In this document: positions 1-10,433 of the stretch, piece after piece
How the letters are laid out: each line of letters begins with the position of its first letter
Position numbering within the stretch: position 1 is the first letter of the stretch
DNA from: Bugulina stolonifera
Taxonomy: Eukaryota > Bryozoa > Gymnolaemata > Cheilostomatida > Bugulidae
Reading direction: 5' to 3'
NCBI GenBank assembly: GCA_935421135.1
Contig: OW285190.1
Span: 5,915,501-5,979,500, forward strand
Length of the DNA: 64,000 nucleotides
The notes under the pieces: generated by a model
Database searches by the model: none
The model's input: only the letters and a program-made list of their open reading frames with translations
Told to the model about the DNA's origin: nothing
Position numbers and translations under genes: made by a program

Positions 1-3000
1 CCCTTCGAACTGCGCCCCGCGGTCACTATGGATCTCCTCGGGAAGTCCGAAGTAGCAGAAGACCCTATCATCTAGTGCCTCAGCAACTACTGGTGCGGTA
101 GCATTAGGCAGTGCTATAGCATCTTGCCATCTGGTGAAATGATCCGATAACACTAGAATCCACTGATTACCTCGAGCTGTGCAAGGCAACGGCCCAACTA
201 GGTCGATGGCCACTTTCTGCCATGGACGACCAGCGAACAGAGGCCCACAGCTCGAGTACTGGTTTAGACCACCCTGCTTGGCTTGTTGGCAAATCTGACA
301 GGTTCTGACTAGTCTGCGCACAGCAGAGGTCATACCTGGCCAGTACCAAAGGAGCTGTAACCGTTTGAGAGTTTTCATTATCCCAGCATGGGAAAGGATA
401 TGGGTGTTCCATATAATGTCCTTCCGCATGGTACTGGGACATACAATCACCTCCCGCGGTCGCTGGTTACCCAAAACTCGAGCCACCAGTACGCCATCCT
501 CCCTGATCCTCAGCAAGGAGAGCATGGTACTGAGCTTTTTGAGTTCTGGGCTTCCCAGGCTCACCTTTTCAGGATCCAAAGGTTGCTGAGCTAAAACAGC
601 TTGGTAAACCGTGGCAACATCACCCGGTACTTGCTGGGCTCTTACAAGATCATCAGCTGTATGATTTTGTGGCTGACCATCAGATCCTATAGGGGTGGTG
701 TTCCGGCTAGTGTTGCCCACAGGGCAAGCACACCCGACCTCCCACCTAGCTTCATCCCCTAAGTCATCAGGTCGGTTCAGTGGTTTGACTGCGGGGAAGC
801 TGAACTCTCGTTCTTCGGCTTCCCAGTCAGCGATTACTTCTTCTATACTCGGCCCACCACTCCGACGAGTTATCCTCTGGCACTGCTTGCAGTCAGTGCA
901 AGGTCGTCGAGAGAGGCCATCAGCATTGCCATGTTTGCTGCCTACTCGATGTACGATGGTAAACTTGAATTCACTGAGGACTTCCAACCACCTGGCGATC
1001 TGGTCAGAAGGCTCAGACCTCCTGAGAAGCCAGATCAACGAAGCATGGTCCGTCCTGATGGTGAATTGCCGGCCGTACAAGTAGGGTCGATAGTGGTTCA
1101 CAGCCTTGACCACAGCCAGTAGCTCCCGCCGAGTAACGCAGTAATTTCTCTCGGGTGGCTGTAAAGTCTTACTGTAGTATGAGATCACCTTTTCTCGTCC
1201 TCCTTGGATTTGTGATAACACAGCACCAATTCCGACGAGGGATGCGTCTGTATCAAGAATAAATTCTTGAGATGTATCAGGATATCCTAGTACAGGAGAA
1301 GACACCATAGCCTGTTTCAGTGAGTCAAACGCGTTCTGGCACTCATCACTCCATTGAAACTTGTTGCCCTTGGCAGTGAGCTGAGAGAGCGGCTTGGCGA
1401 TGGAAGCAAAGCCCTCCACATATTGACGATAGTACCCTACCGTCCCCAAGAATGCCTGCAGTTCAGAAATGTTGCTAGGTGGCAACCATTCGGCTATAGC
1501 AGAGATCTTTTCAGGGTCGGTAGCTACCCCATCCTTACTAACCACATGCCCCAAGTACCTGACCTTTTCCTGGAACAAGTGACACTTGGAGGGCTTCAGT
1601 TTCAATCCAGCTGCACGAAGTCGGCTTAATACTTCTTTAAGATGATCCCAATGATCGTCAAAATTGTTTCCAATCACAATCACATCATCCAGGTACAGCA
1701 ACAAAGTTTTCCAATGGAGACCATGAAGGACCCTCTCCATCAACCTCTGGAAAGTAGCAGGTGCATTGGTAAGCCCAAATGGAAGGACTTTCCACCTCCA
1801 CAAACCACTACGAGTGCAGAATGCGGACTTTTCTTTGGCGTCATCATCTAGTGGCACCTGCCAATACCCACTCAGGAGATCCAGAGTGGTAAAATATCGG
1901 CTACCGGCTAAAGCGTCCAAGCTGTCGTCTATCCTAGGCAGAGGATGAGCATCTTGGATTGTCGCATAATTGAGGCGTCTGTAGTCGATACAGAACCTCC
2001 AGCTGCCATCTTTCTTCTTCACAAGCACGACGGGGGAGCTCCAAGCTCCGTACGCCGGCTCGATCAGACCTTGCTGATGTAGTTTCTGGACCTGGTTCTC
2101 GACCTCAGCCTCCTTCTCCGCCCCTAGACGACGCGGTGCTTGCCGAATTGGTATGGTTCCGGGTGCTACCACGATAGGGTGTTTTACCAGGTTCGTTAAC
2201 CCGACATCTCTTTCTCCACTAGAGAACACATCACTGTAGTTGGTCAACAGCTTAGCAATGGCTTGCTTCTGGTGTGGTTGACTACAGGTGACAGTCGCTT
2301 GTTGATAGAGTGCTTCCAGATGCTGTGGTAAGACACTGGACTCCATGTTGGAATCCGGACCTGACTCAACACCTGAAACTGAGTCCTGTTCCACTAGTTG
2401 ACTCGGTTCTACACTGGTGAACGTCCCTAGGACAGTACCGGCTGGTACCGTCTTCGTTTGGTTGGACGGATTTATGACTCTGACTAATAAACTTCTGCCC
2501 TCGCCACAAGTATTAATGCTAGAAGCTAATGCAAGGTTGAACCTAGTCACAGCATTACTGTCTTCTACAATACCCATCGGCGAGCTCACAGGATTGGTAA
2601 GTCTGCATTTCACTATTTGCTCTGAACAGGGAGAAATCCTCGCTACGGAAAGTACTTGAACTTTACTCGTAAATGAGACTCCGTCTTGGTTGGTACAGGT
2701 GAGGCTTTTACCGTTCATCACTAAGGTAGACTGACTGAACTGAATGTGGCAAGTGTTGTCCCGGAGAAATGGCATCCCCAAAATGACATCTGCTTCAATT
2801 TCAGCAACCACCATATTGACTATGGCCGTCTCGGACCGGAGCCGAATAGACAGCTCAATCTGACCATGGAACGGTAAATTGGACCCATCGGCCAGCACTA
2901 AGTTTTTTTCAAATGGACCAATGGTGTCCTTGATATGCCTGGGCAACTGGTCAAAGACCCTCTTCGCCAGAAGATTCAGGGTACTGCCAGTATCGAGCAT

Positions 3001-3347
3001 AACCATGACAGAATTACCCGAGATCTTTCCGGGAAGGTATAGAGCCGATGCAGACGTAGCCATGCTGCAGGCTTCAGCAGTTTGTTTCGAACCAGCGTCT
3101 GGAAAACTAGAGCAATTAGTCCCCGTGACATCTGGCATGTGACCACACTTCCCAGAAAGCGCAGGCTCCGGAACAGGAGTAGCAGGCAGCTTACACCACG
3201 AAGATCGCCTATTAGACGACATGATGGGCTGGTCTGAGGCTAGATCTCTGTCCCGGGCCCCAATCTGCTTAGAGTCGGTTCTGGTCGTCTCCCGGTAAGA
3301 AGTTTTAGGTCTACTCGTTGTTCCGGGAATGGGTGGAGTAGACCTTG
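1..3347 (-). CDS. pol: Pol polyprotein (protease, RT, RNase H, integrase), 3' end missing
   Basis: One frame stays open from the end of gag to the left edge of the window and is offset by -1 from gag. In order it shows an aspartic protease (LDTGS, codons near plus 2986-3000), a reverse transcriptase with FCIDYRRLN, LPFGLTNAP and YLDD (plus 1684-1695), an RNase H region with LDTDASLVGIGAVLS, and an integrase with an HHCC zinc finger (HAGIMKT, CQICQQAK), VAIDLVGPL and SDHFTRW. It ends in HSDRGAQFEG at base 1, so the last catalytic Glu and the C-terminus are outside. Translation probably needs a -1 frameshift at 3351-3357. No internal stop was seen along the motif-bearing stretches I translated. 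Confidence 0.9.
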
Positions 3348-4829
3348 TTAGTTTCCCAACTGCTTATCTGCAGGTGGTTTACGCATGTTGTTCTGCCGGG
3401 GACAATCCCTCATGAAATGAGAGGGGTCCCCACAGCCGAAGCAAGCTTGCCTGGTTGTCCTGCTGCCTGGCAGCCCTGTGTCTCTAGGTCTACGTCTTTG
3501 TTCCAGGGAGGATAGACGGGCCCCTTGTTGCTTGATAAGCTTACTCTGCTCTTCAAGTAGAGACATCATATTTGTCAGCACTTTCCCCAGATCACGGTCC
3601 TTGGCTTCGTCCTTGGCAGGAGGTGAAGGAGGGCTAGCCCCAACTTGTGCTAATTTATTCGCTCGTCTGTGAGGTACTGCTGGCGCTCCACTAATTGTGT
3701 GGTAACGCTCGGCAGCCTTAATTGCTTCAGAGAGTGTTCTGGGGTGTGCCACAAGCATGTGACATCTTAGCAAAGGGTCCTCCAGGGCCCTGTCGAAGTG
3801 TTCCAGTGCCATCTGATTGGTAACCTCGGTACCGAGCGCACCATAAGCCACCCTCACCAGTCGTTCCACACGGTTACCCAGGGAGACGTAGGTCTCATCT
3901 GGGTAACGGTGCAAGGCGTGAAGCCTTTCACGAGCTTCGGTGGGTGTCAACCCAAACATGGTTACCAATCGGACAAACACTTCTTCCGAAGAATCAGCAT
4001 GACCGCACTCTCTGGCTGAACGTTCCAAGCAACCTTGGAGTTTTACTAATGTGACCTGGTCATTCCAGTGGCTTAATAGGGCCACCTGCTTGAACTGTTT
4101 CACAAACAGGTGTACGTCCCCACTGCCATCAAATCGCGGGGGTTGTAATTCCCGGGAAGGGGCACCCACCCGCTCGACTGCATAGGTGAACTGGTTCACC
4201 AGCGATTGTAACAACTGATTAGTATCCAAATGGGAATCGGTTCCCACTGCACGAGTCTCTTCCTGTCCAGCAAGGGAAGGTGCAATGGGCGATTCTGCTA
4301 GCATTGGCTCAACTCCGCACCCCAAACCACCTGGTTGCGATCTTCGCGAATCGCAGAGTGGAGTGGAATGGTGCGGCACCGGTTTAACCTGTCTGGGCGC
4401 CGGAGTGGGCGTAACTCTCCGGGGAGGCACAGGTGGAGCTGATGGGTTTTGACTAACCCTGTGCGCATCGTACACTTCCATAGCAGAAGCTGCCGGTTCC
4501 CCAAACACGATGGAGTTAAAAGGGGGCGCTGCGCCCGGCGACGCTGGAGCCGCGTGACACACAGAGCTGTTGTCCACGTATCGCCGGTAGCGGTCGTCCA
4601 AAAACTCCTCTACATCGCGGATGGCCTGACTATTTGTACAACTCCCTCTATGACTAGCTATGCTGTTATCAATAAAGGTTTCAACAACTTCAGGTGCTAA
4701 AAACGGGTTAGTTATGCTGTTATCAATAAAGGTTTCAACAACTTCAGGTGCTAAAAACGGGTTAGTACCTCTGGTCATAACATAAGAATCTAAAAATGGG
4801 TTAGTGTTCTGCCACCCAGCGGCCATCAT
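3348..4829 (-). CDS. gag: Gag polyprotein of the gypsy element
   Basis: This is a 493-residue open frame starting at the first ATG after the LTR. It is the structural protein that packages the retrotransposon RNA. The C-terminal part has one zinc knuckle, CFGCGDPSHFMRDC (CX2CX4HX4C, near plus 3408-3450). The middle (about residues 215-380) has a retrotransposon gag/capsid look, with residues such as FVKQFKQVALL and YPDETYVSL. The N-terminus carries an exact 18-residue tandem duplication beginning TNPFLAPEVVETF (54-bp period near plus 4659-4766). The stop codon is preceded by a G-GGA-AAC heptamer, and pol lies in the -1 frame. Confidence 0.9.
   Translation of the reverse strand: MMAAGWQNTNPFLDSYVMTRGTNPFLAPEVVETFIDNSITNPFLAPEVVETFIDNSIASHRGSCTNSQAIRDVEEFLDDRYRRYVDNSSVCHAAPASPGAAPPFNSIVFGEPAASAMEVYDAHRVSQNPSAPPVPPRRVTPTPAPRQVKPVPHHSTPLCDSRRSQPGGLGCGVEPMLAESPIAPSLAGQEETRAVGTDSHLDTNQLLQSLVNQFTYAVERVGAPSRELQPPRFDGSGDVHLFVKQFKQVALLSHWNDQVTLVKLQGCLERSARECGHADSSEEVFVRLVTMFGLTPTEARERLHALHRYPDETYVSLGNRVERLVRVAYGALGTEVTNQMALEHFDRALEDPLLRCHMLVAHPRTLSEAIKAAERYHTISGAPAVPHRRANKLAQVGASPPSPPAKDEAKDRDLGKVLTNMMSLLEEQSKLIKQQGARLSSLEQRRRPRDTGLPGSRTTRQACFGCGDPSHFMRDCPRQNNMRKPPADKQLGN
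3351..3357 (-). promoter_or_regulatory. Probable -1 ribosomal frameshift site
   Basis: The element's strand reads G-GGA-AAC followed at once by the gag stop TAA. GGGAAAC fits the X-XXY-YYZ rule for simultaneous tRNA slippage, and a -1 slip here leads directly into the pol frame (GGG AAA CTA). I did not fold the downstream RNA for a pseudoknot. Confidence 0.65.
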
Positions 4830-4884
4830 CCAGTCAAATAATCACTCAACCCCAACCTAGCTAAGCAGTTAGAGCGTTCAGAAA

Positions 4885-4905
4885 TGATCCCACTGCTGCC
4901 ACCAA
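4885..4905 (-). other. Primer-binding-like site next to the 5' LTR
   Basis: Immediately inside the LTR the element's strand reads TGGTGGCAGCAGTGGGATC, the position and TGG start expected of a tRNA primer-binding site. I could not assign the tRNA. Confidence 0.5.
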
Positions 4906-5433
4906 TGTAATAGACGTTGCCCGTTGTGTGCTGCCAGCAAGGCAGAGACACACAACTCTATTACTTTTGGATCCTCCTGAACGCTTGGAAATCTAACCTA
5001 GGACTCAGCCAGATGTATTGAGGCGGAGATAATTAACCAACTCTAGGGATAATGACACACCAAGGAGTGACAAGGGAACAACTAATTTCCAGATTTAGTT
5101 CTTTATTTATGTAATAAATTAGGACAAAGACAATAATAATGTAGTAATAATAAGGTTAAACTCAAAGATAAATATAGTTAATAAATATATACAACCAAAA
5201 CCAGTCTCTCTTGTCGGAACCCTCTCTTAGCACTGCTCGTTTTTCCTTCTCTCTATCACTCTTTTGCTCTTCAGCGCTATTCTACAACAAGCACAGATAT
5301 AGCTGTGGATATCTTTGCTTGACTTGACTCCCTCGGTATGAATCGGGTGTTGTGTCAATTTCACGACACAACCAGAGCCCAACCCACCGGAGGGAGCATG
5401 CAATTGGAGCCGCTAAAGTATGATTCTACTACA
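4906..5433 (-). repeat. 5' LTR of the gypsy element
   Basis: The two ends are inverted near-copies: TGTAATAGA on the plus strand at 4906 and TCTACTACA ending at 5433, which on the element's strand gives an LTR starting TGTAGTAGA and ending TCTATTACA. A TATA-like stretch lies near 5178-5190 and a reverse-complement AATAAA near 5101-5106, both on the element's strand. Boundaries are inferred from the short inverted ends only, since the partner LTR is not in the window. Confidence 0.7.
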
Positions 5434-5997
5434 GACTATCTATCAACATGAACATGTTTATCATTGAATTGATTATATATATAATTATTTTATAATATTA
5501 ATATTTGTGATTGTAAATTAATTTTTGTAATAATAATTATAATGTTATGGATTCTATTCATTCAACTGTCATTCCATAAACCTTCTCCAGGGTTTGTCTA
5601 GACACTTGCAGATCTAACTTTTTCTTTATTAACACTTCAACTTCTCTTCCACTTTCTCTCTACTTACTCTACTTCTCTCTTTTTTTTTGTATATAAAAAT
5701 CTCTTATATATATGTATGTAAAATAGCTACATGCAGCTAGAGCTACATGTAGCTAACTCCTATTATATACGTAAAAAAGCAACAGCTTCCCTAGCCTTAC
5801 AATACCAGCTTGCAAAAACACTTCTAGAATCTACCACAATAGTAGGCTATAAATATAATAGACCTATTATGATTATAATTATTGTAATTGTGTTATAGGC
5901 CTATCATCATTACTTTGAATGTTAGTATAGGCTAACTTTATATTGCTAGGAAATTTATTTAAGAAATCTATAAACTATCAATGACTTTGTTTTACAG
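5434..5997. other. AT-rich spacer, nothing recognised
   Basis: This is AT-rich, non-coding-looking DNA between the LTR and the first possible exon. It includes T-rich and TA-rich runs near 5460-5530 and 5680-5720. I see no gene or recognisable transposon in it. Confidence 0.5.
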
Positions 5998-7005
5998 ATG
6001 TGAACTTTCCTTTGTCCATTCCTGTCTAGAGTTTGATTCCGAGGCTTTGTAGTATCTAATTGCCTAGCACAGTTAGTAGCCTAAATACATTATAATCAAA
6101 GATCTACACCAGCTTAGCATAATCTTAGAATGGTTTCAAGCTAAACTATAACTGAAAAGAAAGATGATATGGAAGGAAAAATCTAAATTTATTAGGGCTG
6201 TTAATTAGTCATTAAACATTATAATGTAGAACGTTGAATAGTCTTATGCAAGTTTATAGGCCTACGTCATTTATTTAATTTCTTAGTAACAGTTTGTTTA
6301 ACCACAACTTTCCTAGCCTTTCTACCTACAATAGAATAGGTGCAGGTTGAGTTGTAGCACTGATTTGTTATTTGTAGGTTGGAGATTAAAGTGAAATCTG
6401 GATACCACGATGCACATTGCCACAACTCTATGTGTGGTGCTCATCCATCATACCCATCAAGTAGGTTATGATTATGAACTCTTTTCCTGGGACTCGTGCA
6501 CACAAACTGTAACAACTGCGTCCCAATTAGAAATGGGTTTCACGGTTAAAATGAGATGCTTGATTTAATTAAGGCTTGTTGTTTTATATATATGTCTGAG
6601 AAGGTACTTGGTAGATTTCTGTCGTCCATTATAGAGCTGTTATGAATTTAATTCATAGGTAACATCCAGAGTGATCAACTATATCAACATATATGTCTTA
6701 TCGAAATCGTACTTTATTTTACTCTGATATAATGTGATGCCAATTTGGCAAGAATCATGTAACTACTAATAGCTGTACTATTATGGTAGGACAGTAGGCA
6801 TTGAACATGTTTCGTTACTGCTTTATTATTTGGATCTAATACCTCTTATATGTCTGTAAACTATTTATCTGTGGTAAGCGTGAAGCATTTATTTATCTGG
6901 TATTAATTTCCTAATATAGGTCTACTAGACAGAATATTGATCTGTGCTGATGCTGTGAATCTTGAAGAGCTGGCTGACCTTATTCCTAAGAATGGCAAGG
7001 AGTGA
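5998..7005 (+). CDS. Possible last three exons of an unrecognised host gene
   Basis: Three short open segments have acceptors and donors whose phases agree: 5998-6048 (acceptor ttttacag, donor gtagta), 6378-6460 (acceptor tttgtag, donor gtaggt) and 6920-7005 (acceptor aatatag, stop TGA). The joined phases are 2, 1 and stop. The last exon encodes a leucine-rich acidic tail (RILICADAVNLEELADLIP). I recognise no family. The upstream part would have to lie beyond the LTR retrotransposon, so this may be a gene remnant or chance open frame. RNA evidence would decide. Confidence 0.3.
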
Positions 7006-9180
7006 CTTCTGAATATTGAATAAGAGTTCTTATGCTATTTTTATTCAGTAAATATTTAAAATAGATTTGGTCAAAATATTGGCATTTATACTCCATGTTA
7101 TGAATTGGTTTTGTTTGTCTACATAAATGTTTTTATTTGTAATATGCAACTTCTGCAAATCTGTTCTACATATAGAAATACTTATACTTTACCAATCATG
7201 TGATACTAGGGTAAACCATAGGACGTAGGACAATTAACAACTACAGTATCTTTAGCTGTATTGTAATTTGAGGTAAAAGTAAAGTAATCTTGCCTACTGA
7301 AAGCCAAAATAACTAGAACTAGGAGCTGTGTAATAATAATTTTGTGATGTACTAATATACAATATTTGCAATTACCATGCAGTTGCTATCAAAGTTACAA
7401 AATATGATAAATACAATAATTATGTTGGTCTGAAATAATTGGAAAATATGTGTGCAACAGAAAATTTCAGATTATTGGTAGCAAAGAACAAATTTTGACT
7501 GCTAACTAAATGACTAGCTAATCATAGCAGGGCATAGGTAACTAATGTAAACAAACGGTAACTACCCCAACACATCATGGCCGCTAGGGATGAAAAGTGG
7601 CATCACAAAATTTACCGGAGTTCCTGCTCTAGGGGAGATAACTCTATGGTTTCTACTTAGCTGTAGTTGAGAAGAAATCATTCAGACTCTTAGGAAAGAC
7701 AGCTTCATATATAATCATGTTTACTGTTTATGTAGTCTTTAACCATGATTTGCTGTCAATTAAAAACAGGGCAACACCAAATTGTCAAATACTGGTGACT
7801 CTAGTTACCATAGAGCACACAGTCTACAAAGATGTGATACTATAGCTTATTATTGTCTCTATGTCTATGTATGTTTTTATCAGTAAGTCTTAAATGACAA
7901 TAGAAGTTCTCAGACATGATCATTGAAATGTTTATTATAAACGCTGTCCTCTTCTTAGCCTGTGGTTATTTACATTAGCTACTATTCCTGCTACATTTCA
8001 TATCGGATAATCGATCACCAATATCATCATTTTTAAATTTTTGTAGGTCGATTAGCACCAGTCTCTATCATGCATACATAAGGCAGTCTAAATACTTCAT
8101 TTTACAAAAAACACTCGTTCTATACATCCTTAATACCATGGAAATTCATTTTAAAACTTTAAAATTATACTTGTTTTGTCATCACTAATATGTTCTTAAT
8201 TCACATAAGTAAGCAACCAACTCTATGCTGTTCTCATATATGTACACTCAGTAATAATATAAACATGAAAACCCTCACTAGTCCATTACTGCAAAGTAGT
8301 TCCACTGCTTTTAGTCAAGTATCAATTCTAGTGATACAATAGTATTAGAAGGTAAGACAACTTCCACCAACCTAGAATAAGAGTTGTATGCAAATGCAAC
8401 TCCCAGGACAAAAAGAAGCTATTGCAATGTAGTTATAATATGTTACGCATAGCATTGTACCATTATGTAATAGTTAAAACTGAAGCTGCTGTAAAATATT
8501 TCCCCCTCATACACAGCTGAGAGTAATTGACTTTGTTTTTGCTTGTCGTTCCATGCCGACTTATTTTTACCTTTTTTTCCTTGTCAACCTAGTCTCAACT
8601 GGCTTTACCAGTATCAGTTATAAAAATATCTTCTCAAGTGCCCACTTTTATTTTGTTGTTATCAAAGCAAGAATTTTGTAAGTTTTGCAATACAGTTCCT
8701 GAGGAAATTGCAGCAGTCAGGTATTATGCTGTTATTAAGGGACTGCCCCTGCATTTTCATGCTTACTGTTCTTCCTGGCACCAACAATAATTTCTATAAG
8801 AATCAAAACTGGATCTTCCACATGAAATTTCACGGCTCTAGCCTCTAGACGGTGGCTGCTTCACATACACACCTACGCACGCGCACACACACACACAAGA
8901 GTGTTGGCCGATTAAAAAATTGTAATAATTATTTTCACAATTTTGATGACAAGCAGCTACATGTACATGTAAAAGAGAACACGGAAGTTTTCTCATGTCT
9001 ACAATCATGCAATGTCAACAAGTTGAACATAGATATACAATGTAATATTCACACTTGTACATAATTATTTTAATAGCAATTGACTATTAGTACTGTAATG
9101 GCACATACCAAACATTTATTCACATCGTCACAAAGAACTTTTTATCCCAAATTGTACATGTATATTTCCAGAATGATACA
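7006..9180. other. Intergenic, no gene seen
   Basis: This AT-rich stretch has no coding signal I can support. A short CA microsatellite lies at about 8877-8897. Confidence 0.5.
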
Positions 9181-9194
9181 TGTACTCTAAAAAA

Positions 9195-9850
9195 TTAATA
9201 ACAACGGCTGAACCTCAACACAAGAGAGGCCTAACAACAAACTGTACAAACTACAGTTCAATATCAACCTTACCAGTTTTGAAAAAGGGCACTGAAATAA
9301 TCTTGAATGATCAAATAGTGATTTCTTTTAGAAAACAAAGATTTTTAAATCATCAACAACATGGTTTTAGAAAAAAGAAGTACATTTCTTGTGCTGGTAA
9401 AACTTATAGACAAAGTCTTCGAAGCAATGAATAATGAATGAAATATTTTTAGATTTCAGTAAAGCTTTTGACACTATTGACTATTTGACTTTCTTAAAAA
9501 GCTTAAGATGCTTAACTTTTTAATTTACTCTGTAAATTTTGTTTCAAACTATCTCTCAAATTGCAAAAATTCATTACTATGGTGAAAGTAAAGTTAAATA
9601 AATTTTCATGTGGTGTACCCGGGATTCCATTTTATATGCCCTATTTGTTTTTTTTTCATATACATGTACATGCACATACAGTACATGTAGGAGTAGCCAA
9701 ATATTACTAAAATGTTTGTTCCTATTTTATATGCACATGACACTAATTTTGTTTTTTGAAAGTAAAGATTTAAATTTACACTTTAGCAAAATAAATAAAG
9801 AGTTAGAACTGATAGCATTAATGGTGTGATGAAAACAAACTTACTTTCAA
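9195..9850 (+). pseudogene. Decayed non-LTR (LINE) reverse transcriptase fragment
   Basis: Broken frames preserve the order of LINE reverse-transcriptase blocks: NYSSISTLPVLKKG (family form NYRPIS-LP), then QHGFRKK, then FLDFSKAFDTID near 9450-9480, then SCGVPG near 9607-9625, and a degraded Asp-containing block after about 9735. Frameshifts and stops separate the blocks, so the element is dead. The 5' and 3' ends are not recognisable. Confidence 0.7.
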
Positions 9851-10433
9851 CCTAAATAAAACAAATTACATTGTGTTAAAAGCACTTCAAAAGACCGAAG
9901 TTTCTAATGATCAACTATTTACCAGAAGGAGACTCTATAAAATGTTTAGGTGTTGAAATTGATAAAATTTAAAGCTACGTTTAGGCTTGGGCTGCAATCC
10001 ACTTCATTTAGCCCATTAAAGATACAATATATATGCAATGTATTGCTAAAACAGGAGACAACTCTGGGTTATGTACATACAACAAATTTGTGCACTGTAA
10101 TGAGATTGCATGCTAGTAGTTCAATAGAGAACTAATGGTAATAATAATGCAGCCTTTCTATCGTTCAACCAATCACTGAATAAAGAACAAGACAATATCC
10201 ACACAATTTGTATGTACAAGGAAGTTAAAGTTAAATGCAGCATATGAGTATTTCGAAGATGAAAGAATATCATAAATGAACTAGCTCTACAAGCTACTGA
10301 AATGTGTTATTTACTAATTTGTGATTGCATCTAAGGCATCAACCTGAGGTAGTCATCATAGGTTACGTACAGGTGAACAGGTGTGCAAGTATTGTGAACT
10401 GTTATACATTGGCGGCAGTAAACCAGGAGAAAA

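Larger units (their letters stand above)
1..5433 (-). mobile_element. Ty3/gypsy-type LTR retrotransposon, cut by the window edge
   Basis: On the minus strand the order is LTR, primer-binding-like site, gag, then pol with protease, reverse transcriptase, RNase H and integrase; the integrase is cut off at base 1. This domain order is that of Ty3/gypsy (Metaviridae). The gag and pol frames are open throughout the visible part, so the copy looks young. The second LTR lies outside the window, so LTR identity and the target duplication cannot be read. Confidence 0.93.
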
